64,000 nucleotides of DNA from Gadus chalcogrammus (lineage: Eukaryota; Chordata; Actinopteri; Gadiformes; Gadidae). Positions 24,736 to 36,208 of this stretch are shown here, in pieces (within the stretch, counting starts at the first letter, position 1; the number at the start of each line of letters is the position of its first letter). Location of the stretch: the NCBI RefSeq assembly GCF_026213295.1, contig NC_079426.1, positions 16,798,342-16,862,341 of the forward strand, given 5' to 3'. The translations under genes were made by a program, and so were the position numbers. The notes under the pieces were generated by a model that ran no database searches, was not told the origin of the DNA, and saw only the letters and a program-made list of their open reading frames with translations.

Positions 24736-26503
24736 GAGAAAATTCCATCTACTAGCCCTGTTGGCTTTACTCATCCTCTGCCGAGTAACAGGCGCGATGC
24801 TAGAATAAATCAAATGAATGGAGGACTGTGTGTGTGTGTGTAAGAGCGTGTGAGCGTGTGAGTGGGTCTGTCTTTTTGGTTGTGCCCTTCCAGAGAGACA
24901 GGAAGCAGCTCCATAGAGAGATAGAGGTCAGGAGAGGGGAGAGAGCGGGAAACAGAGGGAGTAGGAGCTTGTGAGAGTGAATGACCGAACGAGAGGCAGA
25001 GCGAGAGGGAGAGAGGCCGAGATAAGATGGACAGAGAGGGGGAGAGAGCTAGGGAGGATGACAAATTGTTCTGGTATTTTGTTTTCTATTTTTGACATTG
25101 CAGTGTGTACTCTGTGTTTTTTTATTATGGAGCGTTCGTGACACATGTTGGCTCATGTTTAAGAAGAGTTTCCAACCATGAGGGTAGACAATGCATTTTC
25201 CGAATGCTGAGTCTGACTCTAAACTTCAATGTGCTACTGATGAACTGAACTGTGCTTTAGTCATAGCATATGCCACAAGACCCAAAACAGCTATTATATA
25301 TTCAATCTCATATGTGTGGTAGTGATAGTGCTGAAATGTGTATGTATTCTTGCAAACCATAACCATAATCATAACAATAACTTGGCCATATGGAGATGCA
25401 CTTCAAGAGTCTCATTTTGTAACATAGTCCTACTTGTGTTACTCAGTGCTGGATTGAATCTGCTCTCTTGAGTATTGAACAGCAATCACCCAGTGGAAAG
25501 AGCCGCATAACGTGGTGTGTTCTTTCAGTTCTAGGAAGTGTGATTCAGGCTGAGGTTGAATAAAGAGGTTTACGTTGGTTTCCAACAGTTTGGAAGGGAA
25601 TTAAAGGGAAGCCATATACGGTGGTCAGTGACAGTGAATCTCTGTGCCCTTTAGAAGAGAGCATTTACTGCAGCGCTCGAAAGTCGTGACACAGTAAGAC
25701 CGCAGCGTGAGAAACATCCATACTGAGATTTATTTTGGCATGCAATTATGTTTTGCTATGTTTGTAATATTGGCATTATGATTACGGCCCCATCTGCTTC
25801 TTATTTGTTTAGCAGTTTTCAGTGTTGCTAAGATTACACAGATGATCCCGACTGAGCTACCGTGCTTGAACAAGAGACTAAGACTAAGAATGCATGACGG
25901 TCCAATTGAGACACTTCTATCTGCCTCTTGTCTGTCGTCTCCTTAGACGTCTGCCAGACCACTTTCACAAGGGAAGGAATGCATTACTGAATCATAAGAA
26001 TAGCGTAGATTAGGAGTTCATGAATGGTTGAATATCGCCACTGGTTTAGCCAAAACTTCAGTTTAACTTTGACCATTTTAATACCTCCTTTAAAATTTGT
26101 TATCTGCTATGAATGAAAAGAGAGAAGGCTGCTAAAGGGATTTGCGCAATTGAAAAACCAGCAGCACCGAAACCTGCACAACCCAAGAAGAAATTAAAAC
26201 GAAAACAAGGTTGAGGTAATCTATCTCAGGTCAAAGTGAGTCACCAGTCTGTATCCTTAAATGACTGTGAAATGTCACCTCAACTCAAGATTACCAAACC
26301 CAGTCGTCTGTGTACCATGATCGCTCCAGAAACTGACGATAGCAAGAGAATACATCATAGTACACTGTGTTTGCAGGAAGATTTTATAAATTGTTATTAT
26401 TATTTTTAGTAATTTTCCAGTAAGAAAGTAGAAATATGTCAGAACCAGGGTAAAAGGACTGAATTGTGCCTTGTTATAATTGTGGTTGATAATTCAATGT
26501 AAG
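24736..26503. other. gene-free stretch
   Basis: Contains a GA-rich part (24890-25055) and otherwise plain AT-rich sequence up to the retrotransposon. No gene recognised. Confidence 0.5.
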
Positions 26504-26851
26504 TGTCATGATCCGCCCCTGGTTTTCTCATTCACCTGCCTGCCACCCTGATCACTCCCAATTAACCCAACCACCTTCACCTGTGTTTCCCCTATATCAG
26601 TCCTCTCCTCCCAAACATTCCCTGCCAGATTGTCTCTTGTGTTTCACAGTGCTTTCCCGCGATTCTACTCCTGACTTACCACCGCTCCTGCCTGCTCTCT
26701 GATCCCTGCCTGTCTGACTATTCTGCCGGTTCCTGATTCCTGCCTGTCTGACTATCCTACTTGCCGATCCAGAATCCCAATAAACTATTGACTCTGTTCC
26801 GCGCTCGTCGCCAGTCTGTGCACTTGGGTTCAGCCAAACGCGCATGTTACA
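26504..26851 (+). repeat. 5' LTR of the chromovirus
   Basis: 348 bp, TG...CA ends. It has a TATA-like ctatatc at 26592-26598 and polyA signal AATAAA at 26779-26784. The 136-bp length difference from the 3' LTR equals four 34-bp repeat units. Confidence 0.95.
26592..26633 (+). promoter_or_regulatory. LTR core promoter and predicted self-primer RNA start
   Basis: The TATA-like ctatatc is followed about 30 bp later by gccagattgt (26624-26633), which is exactly complementary to the sequence just after the LTR. In the Tf1/sushi group the first bases of the RNA act as the reverse-transcription primer, so transcription probably starts at or within a base or two of 26624. Confidence 0.6.
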
Positions 26852-26853
26852 GA

Positions 26854-26863
26854 ACAATCTGGC
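26854..26863 (+). other. self-priming primer-binding site
   Basis: acaatctggc, two bases after the LTR end, is the exact complement of gccagattgt at 26624-26633. I recognise no tRNA 3' end complement here, which fits self-priming. Confidence 0.65.
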
Positions 26864-26868
26864 CAACA

Positions 26869-27813
26869 ATGGACCCAGCCCAGATGGAGGACCGCATCTC
26901 CCGGATGGAGAGCGCGCTACAGCAGGTGATGGACGTCACGGCTCAGGGACAGCAAGACCTGATACGACTCCGCCAGGAATTGGCGAACGTCCAGACCGGC
27001 GCCACCCCTTCACCTCCTGCTCCAGCGGCGACCGAGACTCCGGTTCCTCTACCCCGTGAGCCTAGTGTAGGAGTCCCCGAACGCTACGATGGTGATCCTA
27101 CCACCTGCAACGCCTTCCCGTGCAATTGCACAATTCTCTTCTCTCTTCAGCCACTCACTTTCGCCTCCGAAGAGGCCCGGGTGGCTTACGCCGTAAATCA
27201 TCTCTCCGGACGGGCTCGTCTTTGGGGCACCGCTGAATGGCAGAGAGGTACCTCGGCCTGCCGCTCCTTCCGCTCCTTTGCCGAAGAGCTCAGGAGAGTC
27301 TTCGGAACCGGTTCTCTGGGATCCGAGGCCGGGCGGGAGTTGTTAGCCCTGTCCCAGGGACGTCGTTCAGTTTCGGACTACGCCATCGCCTTCCGCACCA
27401 GGGCTCCCATGTGTGATTGGAACCCGGCCGCTCTCCGCGATGTCTTCCTACAAGGGCTGGCTGGGTACATCAAGGATGAGCTGGTTGCCTACGACCCGCC
27501 ATCATCACTGGAAGCTCTGATCGAGCTTGCTACCCGCCTCGACCTCCGAATCCAGGCTCGCAGGAGAGAGAGGCGTTCAGAGGTTCCGCCACGCAGTCCT
27601 GTTCGCTCTTGGTTCCCGGCTACCCCCGCCTTCCTGCCGCAGACCCCAACCGCTCCCCTGAGAATGGGGAATCCGGAGCCAATGCAGCTGGGTCGCACCC
27701 ATCTTACCCCGGAGGAGAAAGAGAGAAGACGGAGGCAGAACCTCTGCCTGTACTGCGGACAGTCTGGACACTTCGCCGATCATTGCCCGGAAAAAGCCAG
27801 AGCTCACCAGTAA
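26869..27813 (+). CDS. gag: retrotransposon Gag polyprotein
   Basis: 314 aa from the ATG at 26869, which follows the PBS directly. The frame is open further upstream into the LTR, but that part is non-coding leader. The N-terminus is predicted coiled-coil-like ([17 protein letters not shown]). The middle resembles the capsid-type domain of sushi/PEG10-related Gags ([19 protein letters not shown]). The C-terminus has a CCHC zinc knuckle, C293-X2-C296-X4-H301-X4-C306, for RNA binding. It ends with TAA at 27811, overlapping the pol frame, which is -1 relative to gag. Frame is intact, so particles could form if it is transcribed. Confidence 0.9.
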   Translation: MDPAQMEDRISRMESALQQVMDVTAQGQQDLIRLRQELANVQTGATPSPPAPAATETPVPLPREPSVGVPERYDGDPTTCNAFPCNCTILFSLQPLTFASEEARVAYAVNHLSGRARLWGTAEWQRGTSACRSFRSFAEELRRVFGTGSLGSEAGRELLALSQGRRSVSDYAIAFRTRAPMCDWNPAALRDVFLQGLAGYIKDELVAYDPPSSLEALIELATRLDLRIQARRRERRSEVPPRSPVRSWFPATPAFLPQTPTAPLRMGNPEPMQLGRTHLTPEEKERRRRQNLCLYCGQSGHFADHCPEKARAHQ

Positions 27814-30800
27814 CCAGAGGCATACTGGTGAGCTCCATCTCAGACTCTGCCTCTTCCACAAGACCCACTCTCTCCGGTGAGCTCCTGTTGCCCTCCGGTT
27901 CCCATCCCATAACCGCACTTGTCGATTCTGGGGCAGACGAGAGCATCATGGATCGGTCCCTCGCTCTTCGGCTGGGACTCCATCCAGAGAGACTGCCAGT
28001 GCCGATCTCCACCAGAGCCCTGGATGGACACGTGCTGGGGAGGGTAACTTCCCGGACAGATCCTGTGAGCATGCTCCTGCCTGGAGGCCACCGGGAGACC
28101 ATTCAGTTCATGCTCCTGCCCACACCCAACCAGCCGGTCATCTTGGGTCACTCCTGGCTTCGCAGACACAACCCCAACATCGACTGGTTCACCTACTCCA
28201 TCCGAGAATGGGGAGTCACCTGTCAGCAATCCTGTCTCAGGACCTCTCCTCCGTATCCTGTTGCTCTCGCTCCTGCTCCAGCCTCGGACGTCTCCGGGGT
28301 CCCTGCTGTTTACCATGACCTCAGAGAGGTCTTCAATAAGGCCAGGGCCACCTCCTTGCCCCCTCACCGTCCCTACGACTGTGCCATCGACCTACTTCCG
28401 GGCACTTCACCCCCCAAGGGACGCTTGTTCTCCCTCTCTATTCCTGAGCGAGGGGCCATGGTGGACTATATCCAGAGTTCCCTAGCCACTGGGATCATCC
28501 GACCCTCCTCGTCACCGGCTGGGGCCGGGTTCTTCTTCGTGGGCAAGAAGGACAAGTCCCTGAGACCCTGTATCGATTATCGTGGTCTGAACAACATCAC
28601 AGTGAAGAACCGCTATCCCCTTCCACTACTCTCCTCCGCCTTTGAGCTGCTCCAGGGGGCAACGGTCTTAACCAAACTCGACCTGAGGAACGCTTACCAC
28701 CTGGTCCGAATCAGAGAGGGAGACGAGTGGAAGACGGCCTTCAACACCCCAACGGGGCATTACGAGTACCTCGTGATGCCCTTCGGATTGACCAACGCCC
28801 CGGCAGTCTTCCAAGCGCTAGTTAACGATCTGCTGCGGGACATGATTGACAAGTTTGTCTTTGTTTATCTGGATGATATCCTGATTATCTCCCGCAATCT
28901 CGTGGAACACGTCACCCACGTCCGCTCCGTTCTCCGTCGCCTCCTGGACAACTCCTTGTTCGTCAAGGCGGAGAAGTGCGAGTTCCATGCCCCCTCCGTC
29001 ACCTTCCTAGGATATATTATTGCTAAGGACAGCCTTCAGATGGATCCAGCCAAGGTCTCTGCTGTGACATTTTGGGCTACCCCGGAGACACGCAAGCAGC
29101 TGCAGCGTTTCCTGGGGTTCGCCAACTTCTATCGGCGTTTCATCCGAGGGTTCAGCTCCATCGCCTCCCCCCTCTCGGCCCTCACCTCACCCAAGGTTCC
29201 TTTCCGTTGGTCTGATGCTGCTCAAGAGTCCTTCGATGCCCTCAAGACCCGCTTCACCACCTCCCCCATCCTCCAGATCCCTGAACCTGAACGTCAGTTC
29301 ATTGTGGAGGTGGACGCATCTGGTGTGGGAGTAGGGGGGATCCTCTCCCAGCGTTCATCCTCCGACCAGAAGGTCCACCCGTGTGTTTTTCTCGGGTGTT
29401 TTTCTTGGATGCTCCCTGTTTCCAATTTCATAATTTCTCTCCGGGGGGCGGAGAGAAATTATGAAATTGGAAACAGGGAGCTTCTGGCGGTGAAGCTGGC
29501 CCTGGAGGAGTGGCGGCACTGGCTAGAGGGAACCAGGGTTCCGTTCCTGGTTTGGACTGATCATCGAAACCTGGAGTATATCTGAACCGCCAAGAGACTA
29601 AACTCCAGACAGGCCCGCTGGTCATTGTTTTTCGACCGGTTTAACTTCACCCTGTCCTATCGCCCTGGCTCTCGGAACACTAAACCAGATGCTCTTTCTC
29701 GACAGTTCCCCGAGTCCCCTGATGAGACGGCAGAACCCTCCACCATTGTTCCAGCCTCCTGCCTTGTCGCTGCTGTCACCTGGGAGATTGAGGAGAAGGT
29801 AAGGGCCGCCTCCCTTAATCTGCCAGCTCCCAGTTCCTGCCCCCCAGACCGCCTGTTTGTTCCAGCGCTCCGACGTGCTCCAGTGGGGTCACGCTTCCCG
29901 ACTCACCTGCCATCCCGGCATCCAGCGGACCCAGGACTTCCTGCAACGGCGCTTCTGGTGGCCGTCACTGGAGGAGGACGTCCGGGTCTTCGTCAACGCA
30001 TGTCCCGTGTGTAACCAGTGTAAGACCTCTCGCCGCCCCCCTGCCGGCTTCCTGCACCCCTTGCCCATCCCCCATCGTCCCTGGTCGCACATCTCTCTGG
30101 ACTTCGTGACCGGTCTTCCCGCGTCCAAGGGCCAAACTGTCGTCCTCACCCTTGTGGATCGATTTAGTAAGCTGGCCCATTTCATCCCCCTTACTAAACT
30201 CCCCTCTGCCAGAGAGACTGCGGACCTGCTCCTCCACCACGTCATCCGTCTCCATGGATTACCCACCGATGTCGTCTCTGACCGGGGTCCCCAGTTCACC
30301 TCGGTCTTCTGGAGGGAGTTCTGCAGCCTAGTCGGGGCTACCGTCAGTCTATCTTCTGGCTTCCATCCCCAGTCAAATGGACAGACCGAGAGGGTTAATC
30401 AGGACCTGGAGACCACCCTTCGATGCCTGGTGAACCGCAAGCCGGCCTCCTGGTCTGACCAACTGGTATGGGTAGAATATGCGCATAACACCCTCACCTG
30501 TTCATCCACCGGTCTCTCTCCTTTTCAGTGCGCCTACGGGTACCTGCCACCCCTATTTCCCGACCTGGAGAGGGAGTCTTCCTGCCCCTCGGTCCAAGCC
30601 CTTATCCGTCGTTGTCGACGCACCTGGACCCGGGCGCGCTCTGCTCTCTCCAAGGCTGCAGATCGCCACGCTTCTGCTGCCAACAAGCACCGCACACCGG
30701 CTCCTGCCTACCGACTTGGCCAGAAGGTCTGGCTCTCCACCCGTGACCTACCTCTCAAGGTGGAGAGTCGCAAGCTGGCCCCCAAGTTCATTGGACCATT

Positions 30801-31260
30801 CCCCATTATCCGCATCATTAACCCTGTGGCGGTACGCCTTCAGCTTCCTCGCTCCATGAGGATCCATCCCACCTTCCATGTCTCCAGGGTCAAACCTGTC
30901 CAGGAGAGTCCTCTGGCTCCTCCCGTTCCGCCCCCTCCTCCCCCTCAGCTCGTCGACCGGGGTCCGGTGTTCACCGTCCGGCGTCTCCTCCGCTCCCGCC
31001 GCCGTGGACGTGGGGTCCAGTATCTGGTGGACTGGGAGGGGTACGGTCCGGAGGTGCGCTCCTGGGTTCCAGCTCGCTTCATCATGGACCCCCGCCTTAT
31101 CTCTGACTTCCACCGATCCCAGCCTGACCAACCTGCCCCGTCCTCCCGCCAGTCCGCTACAGTCCCACCGGCGATTGGTTTCTCTGACAGAAGGGACTCC
31201 GATGTCGCGTCCTCCTCCTCTTCGGAGGACGCAATCTCTGAGGCCTCGGAGGAGTTCTAA
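27790..31260 (+). pseudogene. pol: chromovirus pol (PR-RT-RNaseH-IN-chromodomain), disrupted
   Basis: Read in the -1 frame after gag. The aspartic protease motif DSGAD is at about 27924, the reverse transcriptase catalytic YLDD at 28866-28877, and RNase H begins near 29305 ([10 protein letters not shown]) and includes WTDHRN. In-frame TGA at 29583-29585 interrupts the RNase H end; a TGA where related elements have Arg suggests CpG decay of CGA. The frame changes near 29865-29880. The remaining frame to 31260 holds the integrase zinc-binding region (His pair at about 29890-29915, CPVCNQC at about 30001-30021), the catalytic triad D30100, D30280 and E30388 (nucleotide positions, spacing D-59-D-35-E), and a chromodomain at about 30970-31110 (YLVDWEGYG). 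A 33-bp fold-back has replaced RNase H sequence. Not functional as a single product. Confidence 0.92.
29411..29481. repeat. perfect 33-bp inverted repeat inside RNase H
   Basis: Arms 29411-29443 and 29449-29481 are exact complements around a G5 loop. The right arm encodes expected RNase H sequence ([12 protein letters not shown]), while the left arm encodes an unrelated peptide, so the left arm appears to be a back-copied version of the right. Confidence 0.93.
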
Positions 31261-31323
31261 CCCTCCTCCGGGCCCCCTCCACCCTCCCTGTTCGGTTTAG
31301 GACGTCTGGAGCCGTCCCTTGCC

Positions 31324-31334
31324 GGGGGGGGTAC
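31324..31334 (+). other. polypurine tract
   Basis: G8 followed by tac immediately before the 3' LTR. This is the expected site of plus-strand priming. Confidence 0.8.
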
Positions 31335-31818
31335 TGTCATGATCCGCCCCTGGTTTTCTCATTCACCTGCCTGCCACCCTGATCACTCCCAATTAACCCA
31401 ACCACCTTCACCTGTGTTTCCCCTATATCAGTCCTCTCCTCCCAAACATTCCCTGCCAGATTGTCTCTTGTGTGTCTCTCACAGTGCTTTCCCGTGATTC
31501 TACTCATGACTTACCACCGCTCCTGCCTGCTCTCTGATCCCTGTCTGACTATTCTCCCGGTTCCTGATCCCCGCCTGTCTGACTCTTCTGCCGGTTCCTG
31601 ATCCCCGCCTGTCTGACTATTCTCCCGGTTCCTGATCCCCGCCTGTCTGACTCCTCTGCCGGTTCCTGATCCCCGCCTGTCTGACTATTCTGCCGGTTCC
31701 TGATTCCTGCCTGTCTGACTATCCTGCTTGCCGATCCAGAATCCCAATAAACTATTGACTCTGTTCCGCGCTCTTCGCCAGTCTGTGCACTTGGGTTCAG
31801 CCAAACGCGCATGTTACA
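31335..31818 (+). repeat. 3' LTR of the chromovirus
   Basis: 484 bp. It has the same ends, TATA-like element, gccagattgt (31455-31464) and AATAAA (31746-31751) as the 5' LTR. It carries five full 34-bp units (31541-31710) plus a partial sixth, against one plus a partial in the 5' LTR. Confidence 0.95.
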
Positions 31819-32825
31819 ATAAGGGCCTTTCCCCAAAGATGACGGAATTAAATGTGCACACCTTAGTTATAAGTTTTATCAGTCTTGTTTGAATCGATGG
31901 CTACTCTATAAACATACATATGTGTGGAGTGACTATTATACGTTTAGTATTGGACATGTCACCAATGGTCAACATGGACTGTATGCATGTGAGTTTTCAG
32001 TTGGGGGTGTGTGATTGAAACTTAAGGTTGAAAAGGTGAGCTAGCCATGCTAAGAACACAGAGCAAGACAGAGAGCTTGGCCTTCTTCTTCCTCAGTCAA
32101 ATGATGCAGGAGCACAAGCCTGTTTTGAAACTATTATACCTCACGTACTGCTGTTGGCATAAACAAATTGCATTATTTAAATGCTTTTCTCTTTTTTACT
32201 TTAGCAGTTCTGCTCTAATGTTTAGAGCAGCTCCAAAGTAAAGCGGAACAACATTTATTTTCTCAGAGAGAAAATAAATGTTGGGTAAGGGGTGTTTGTA
32301 TCGGATATCCTACATCGGTGTCGATATCTTACAGCAGATTAGATGTCTAGTCTGTTTTTATAAGTAAGCCATTATTGTTATTTTACAGAAATGCCATAGC
32401 ATGTTAAAAAGGTCTTAGAATTTGGTATCTCTGCCACTTGATAATGCTTGGCAAAAAGTATATTAGCAAGCAGCCTTGGCAGCACGTCTATATTGATCAG
32501 CCGGAACGGTCAGATCAGCCAGGTGATGTTGAAGGTGTGTATCTGAAAGAGTACATTGACATGCAGCTGGTGTGCTCTGCAAAATGTGTATGAATCACTT
32601 CTTTTTTTTTACTGGGAATCGTAAGTAATTAGACACTTGGTCTCATGCATATGGATGTGTTCTGCAGGGAATGCAGCTTATTTAAATGAGACTCTATCTC
32701 CTTGAACAGCAGTCAACTTTATTCACTTGTCAGAAATTAACCATTTGGAACTGCCAACCCACCGAAGTTAGCAGATTCCCAGGATAGACGTGTTTCTATC
32801 TTTATTCCTCCTGAACCAGATGATG
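31819..32825. other. gene-free stretch
   Basis: Contains a small palindrome (acatttattttctcagag ... aataaatgtt, about 32250-32283). No gene recognised. Confidence 0.45.
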
Positions 32826-33205
32826 ACAATAACGATGGTTTAAGAGCAATAACGATGGTTTATACATCCCCACTATGAATTCTAACCATGGTTCATACAT
32901 CTTCACCACCATGACCATATGGTTTATACATGAACCCTAACGATGATTTAAACATCTTCACCATGAACCATAAGGTTTATACATCTCCACCACCATGAAC
33001 CCCAACAATGGTTTATACATGAACCCTAACGATGCTTTATACATCTCCACCATGAACCATAAAGATGGTTTATACATGAACCCTAACAATGGTTTATACA
33101 TCTCCACCATGAACCATAACGATGGTTTATACAACTCCACCATGTACCCTAACAATGGTTTATACATCTTCACCACCATTAAACATAATGATGGTTTACG
33201 GTGGA
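32826..33205. repeat. minisatellite (ATGGTTTATACAT-type units)
   Basis: Contiguous imperfect direct repeats built from aacgatggtttatacat and ctccaccatgaaccataa modules in alternating order. About ten copies of the atggttta module are visible. The frames across it are repeat artefacts. Confidence 0.85.
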
Positions 33206-34029
33206 ACTAAAATTGCTGTCTGAAATTTGTGGAACATAATATATTATTAGTATTTAGTATTATGTAGTATTTTGTGTTTCGTTTTTCTACACACAATATC
33301 TTACAGAAGTCTCAGATTTGTAATTAGATCCACCAATTCTTGAATAAATTAATTCAGGAATTGTGAGTGTATGTAATGAAGGATTTACATATTAACTCAC
33401 TAGTCATTGTTTACACATTTGTTTTGACATTAATGAACGAAAACGGAAAAATATTTGTCATGGTCCCATCATCCGGCATTTCAGTCATTTGTGGCTTTTT
33501 TTTTTATCATAATGTTGCCTGTGTGTATACCATTAAACATAAGTGTAAACAGATGTAGACCTTCATGAGTAGAGAATCCTGAGTGAAATGTACAACTTCA
33601 AATAATACATGAACATGTTAGAAATAGCTGGTTCTATAGACAATTAGGATGCATGGATAGTACTACACATAGATAGTTAACACATAGATATTTATGATGA
33701 CATAACAGTAACAATTACTCAACATTAACATCAGAAAACTTTTATATAATAGGCCTACAGAAAAAAAGAGTGCACGTATAGGCATAGTGTATAGTTATCA
33801 AATATCATCATGAAAAACAAGTCATTTGTGATCTGTCAATGTTATTGACTTTTAAATCCTCCACAGCAAGAATGCAGACTATTCAGGACAAGCTACTTTA
33901 TTCTAATGACACCCAATCAATCAACTAATCTATAGTGTTAAATGATATACCTTCTGAGGCATAATTCTAGTTCACATTGCACGTAAAAACATTCAGTCTC
34001 ATTCACATTCATCGTCTATTGGCCGTTTA
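33206..34029. other. gene-free stretch
   Basis: AT-rich, nothing recognised. Confidence 0.45.
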
Positions 34030-34320
34030 GGGGAGCAGATCTAGCCTTTTATTCATCCCCACGCTCCGGCCCATGCGCACCTTCCTCTCCCTCCTCTCGT
34101 TTCGGAGCTACGCGCCGTGGTCTGCCACACGCGACTGGGATGGATCAGCACGGAGGAACCCTCACTCGCTCGGCAGTTCAGACAATCTCTTAACGTCATT
34201 TAAACCGGAGATTTAAATAGCTTTCCACAAGGCCATACGGCTATATTCTTTATTTTTCGCATGGGCGCAATTGTTTTTAGAACAGAGATGCAGTGACTCA
34301 GCCGTCAAACTTGAACGTGA
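34030..34320 (+). promoter_or_regulatory. chst15: candidate chst15 promoter and non-coding first exon
   Basis: A local island of higher GC and CpG content in AT-rich DNA, with ccgtttaggg and gcgccgtgg stretches, ends at a good splice donor (gaac|gtgagt, about 34314-34321). It sits 6.6 kb before the exon with the start codon, on the right strand. No transcript evidence was available. Confidence 0.35.
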
Positions 34321-35859
34321 GTAGTTTGACCATCTTCTTAAAAAACATGAATAATGTTGTTATAATAATGATAGTTTAATAACTTTATTGAGTCGGTCAC
34401 CATTCCAACATGCAAACCAAAATTTGAGCTGACCGTGGTAATTTCTTATCAATGTTTGCCTTTATTTTGAAACTTAATACGAGCCACGCTGGGAGAGGAA
34501 GCATGAAACTATACATAAACGGGGTTGAGGGACCCATTAAGACACTTATTGGATCATTTTGTCTAAACATTAGGTACAACGTCTCGCATCGGTTAGTTTA
34601 TTCATGCATATTTTATTCATTATGGGGTGGCCCAAACCCCACCCCAACACACATTCCATTTGCAACTTGTATATTGGTTTCATAAAATAGCCTCTTTTGG
34701 AGGAAGAATTCCCCCTTACCGAACAGCTGCAGAATGTTTCAGTCATTTCTTCCAGGAGTAATGGATTCTTGGCGCCCTAGGAGATGAACCACAAGCGGGG
34801 CTGACATTACACTGCTGTGAAGTAAAGATAAACTACTGTAAACATTTAGACCCAAGCGGCAGAAGCCTCGTGTCTAGCTTTTATTTATTAGGGTGTTCTC
34901 TAGCACGTAACAGTCCAGGCCTGTTTACATCTATGGTTTAATGTCTGTTTAATTCTGGAACTGGAGTGAAAAGGGTCTTCTCACCCAAACATCTGTTCCA
35001 AGATACAATTAAATGGTTGTGAATTCCTTCCATCTTCTATGGCATCATGTGTCCGAATGTGAGGATGTGCCCGGGCGTTTTCCTTCTACTGTAGTCTGCT
35101 CCATCGGCTGGGGGACTTGACTGGTAGATCGATGCCCTTTCGATAATCCCACCTGATTGGTCCACCAATGGCATTCAGCTTCCCCCAATGTCCGTGGGAT
35201 CCTCTGTGCTTTTTTAATCTATTTCCTTATGTCATCAATGCATAGCGATTCAAACACAATCTTGTGAACAATCGAGTGTTTGATTCATTCAGTCTTATTT
35301 TTTGTGTCCTAGCAGTAAATATGAAGCTTTTAAGTTAAACAACTGAATCCCCAACCAGTGCCCACCTCACAGAGGTTTGCCCAGGCCTAGTGTGTGTTCT
35401 GTCGGGACGGACGGTTTTGGTTTCCCCCCTTGATTGAATCAAAATATCTGGCGACGGGAGTACTAAAAGAGATGTGTTTCCTTTGGCACAGCTCTCAGTT
35501 TTAGCTTAGGTAATGTCTCAAGCATGAGAGCGAGAGAGCTGTATGAAAGGAGAGGGAAATATGTGTGTATATGAGAGTGAGAAAGCGATGTAGTTACATT
35601 GTACCCCGGTGTTTGTTTAGATTGGACACTGGGGGTCCACCACAAATGTTAACAAAGGATCCTGTAATGCATCACTTAAGGAATGTGCTAGATGGAATGA
35701 AGGCCATTTGTTTTAGCAGCAGTTAGTTTGGCAGGAGAGCTTAATTTACATTACCAACATGTATGGATAGATATTTTAGAAATAATACAAATCAGATAAG
35801 TAATCAAACATTGAAATAGGTAACATCAACAGTTTGGCTTCCATGTAACACCTAATGGA
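34321..35859. other. gene-free stretch (possible chst15 intron)
   Basis: No repeats or genes recognised. Confidence 0.4.
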
Positions 35860-36208
35860 ATATAATAAAATGCACTTTAACAGAGAGTGGTTTATAAAAA
35901 TCATAAATCGATGAGCCTTTTGAGATTAAGGAATTTAAAAGTTCACCGTCAAATAACACGCCAGTACTTGTGAAAGGTTTCTGTTGCTCAGAAAGTGCAG
36001 CTTAACTGTAATTCTTTGAGTCAAATCACACTGACAGATTCCTTTGGAGCATTAAACACATTATTTGGCAGCTGTATTGTATATTCAACTGCTTCCAACA
36101 CAAGAACCTGCATAGGCCGCATCTACAGGTTTTGTTATTTGCAACCAAATCTTGTGGCCCTTCACAGTTTAAAGAGGTTTTATTGATTCAGATCAATCAA
36201 TAAGTAGT
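35860..36208 (+). repeat. dispersed repeat copy A
   Basis: About 340 bp that match 39243-39580 in reverse complement at roughly 75-80% by eye, with shared blocks such as cttccaacacaagaacct and gagagtggttta. The family is not recognised; it could be an old SINE or DNA-transposon fragment. Confidence 0.6.

Larger units (their letters stand above)
26504..31818 (+). mobile_element. Ty3/gypsy chromovirus (sushi/Tf1-like), nearly complete
   Basis: Two LTRs starting TGTCATG and ending GTTACA bound a 5.3-kb element. Flanking 5-mers are gtaag (26499-26503) and ataag (31819-31823), a target duplication with one mismatch. The order is LTR, self-primer PBS, gag with a CCHC knuckle, then protease, reverse transcriptase, RNase H, integrase and chromodomain, a polypurine tract and the 3' LTR. 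This order plus the chromodomain identifies a vertebrate chromovirus. Gag is open. Pol is broken (TGA at 29583, a frameshift near 29870, and a fold-back at 29411-29481), so the copy cannot make full Pol. The LTRs differ by few substitutions, pointing to a fairly recent insertion. Confidence 0.96.

Noticed and set aside
32826..33205. CRISPR-like repeat array
   Set aside because: The units are contiguous and variable without unique spacers, and the DNA is eukaryotic.
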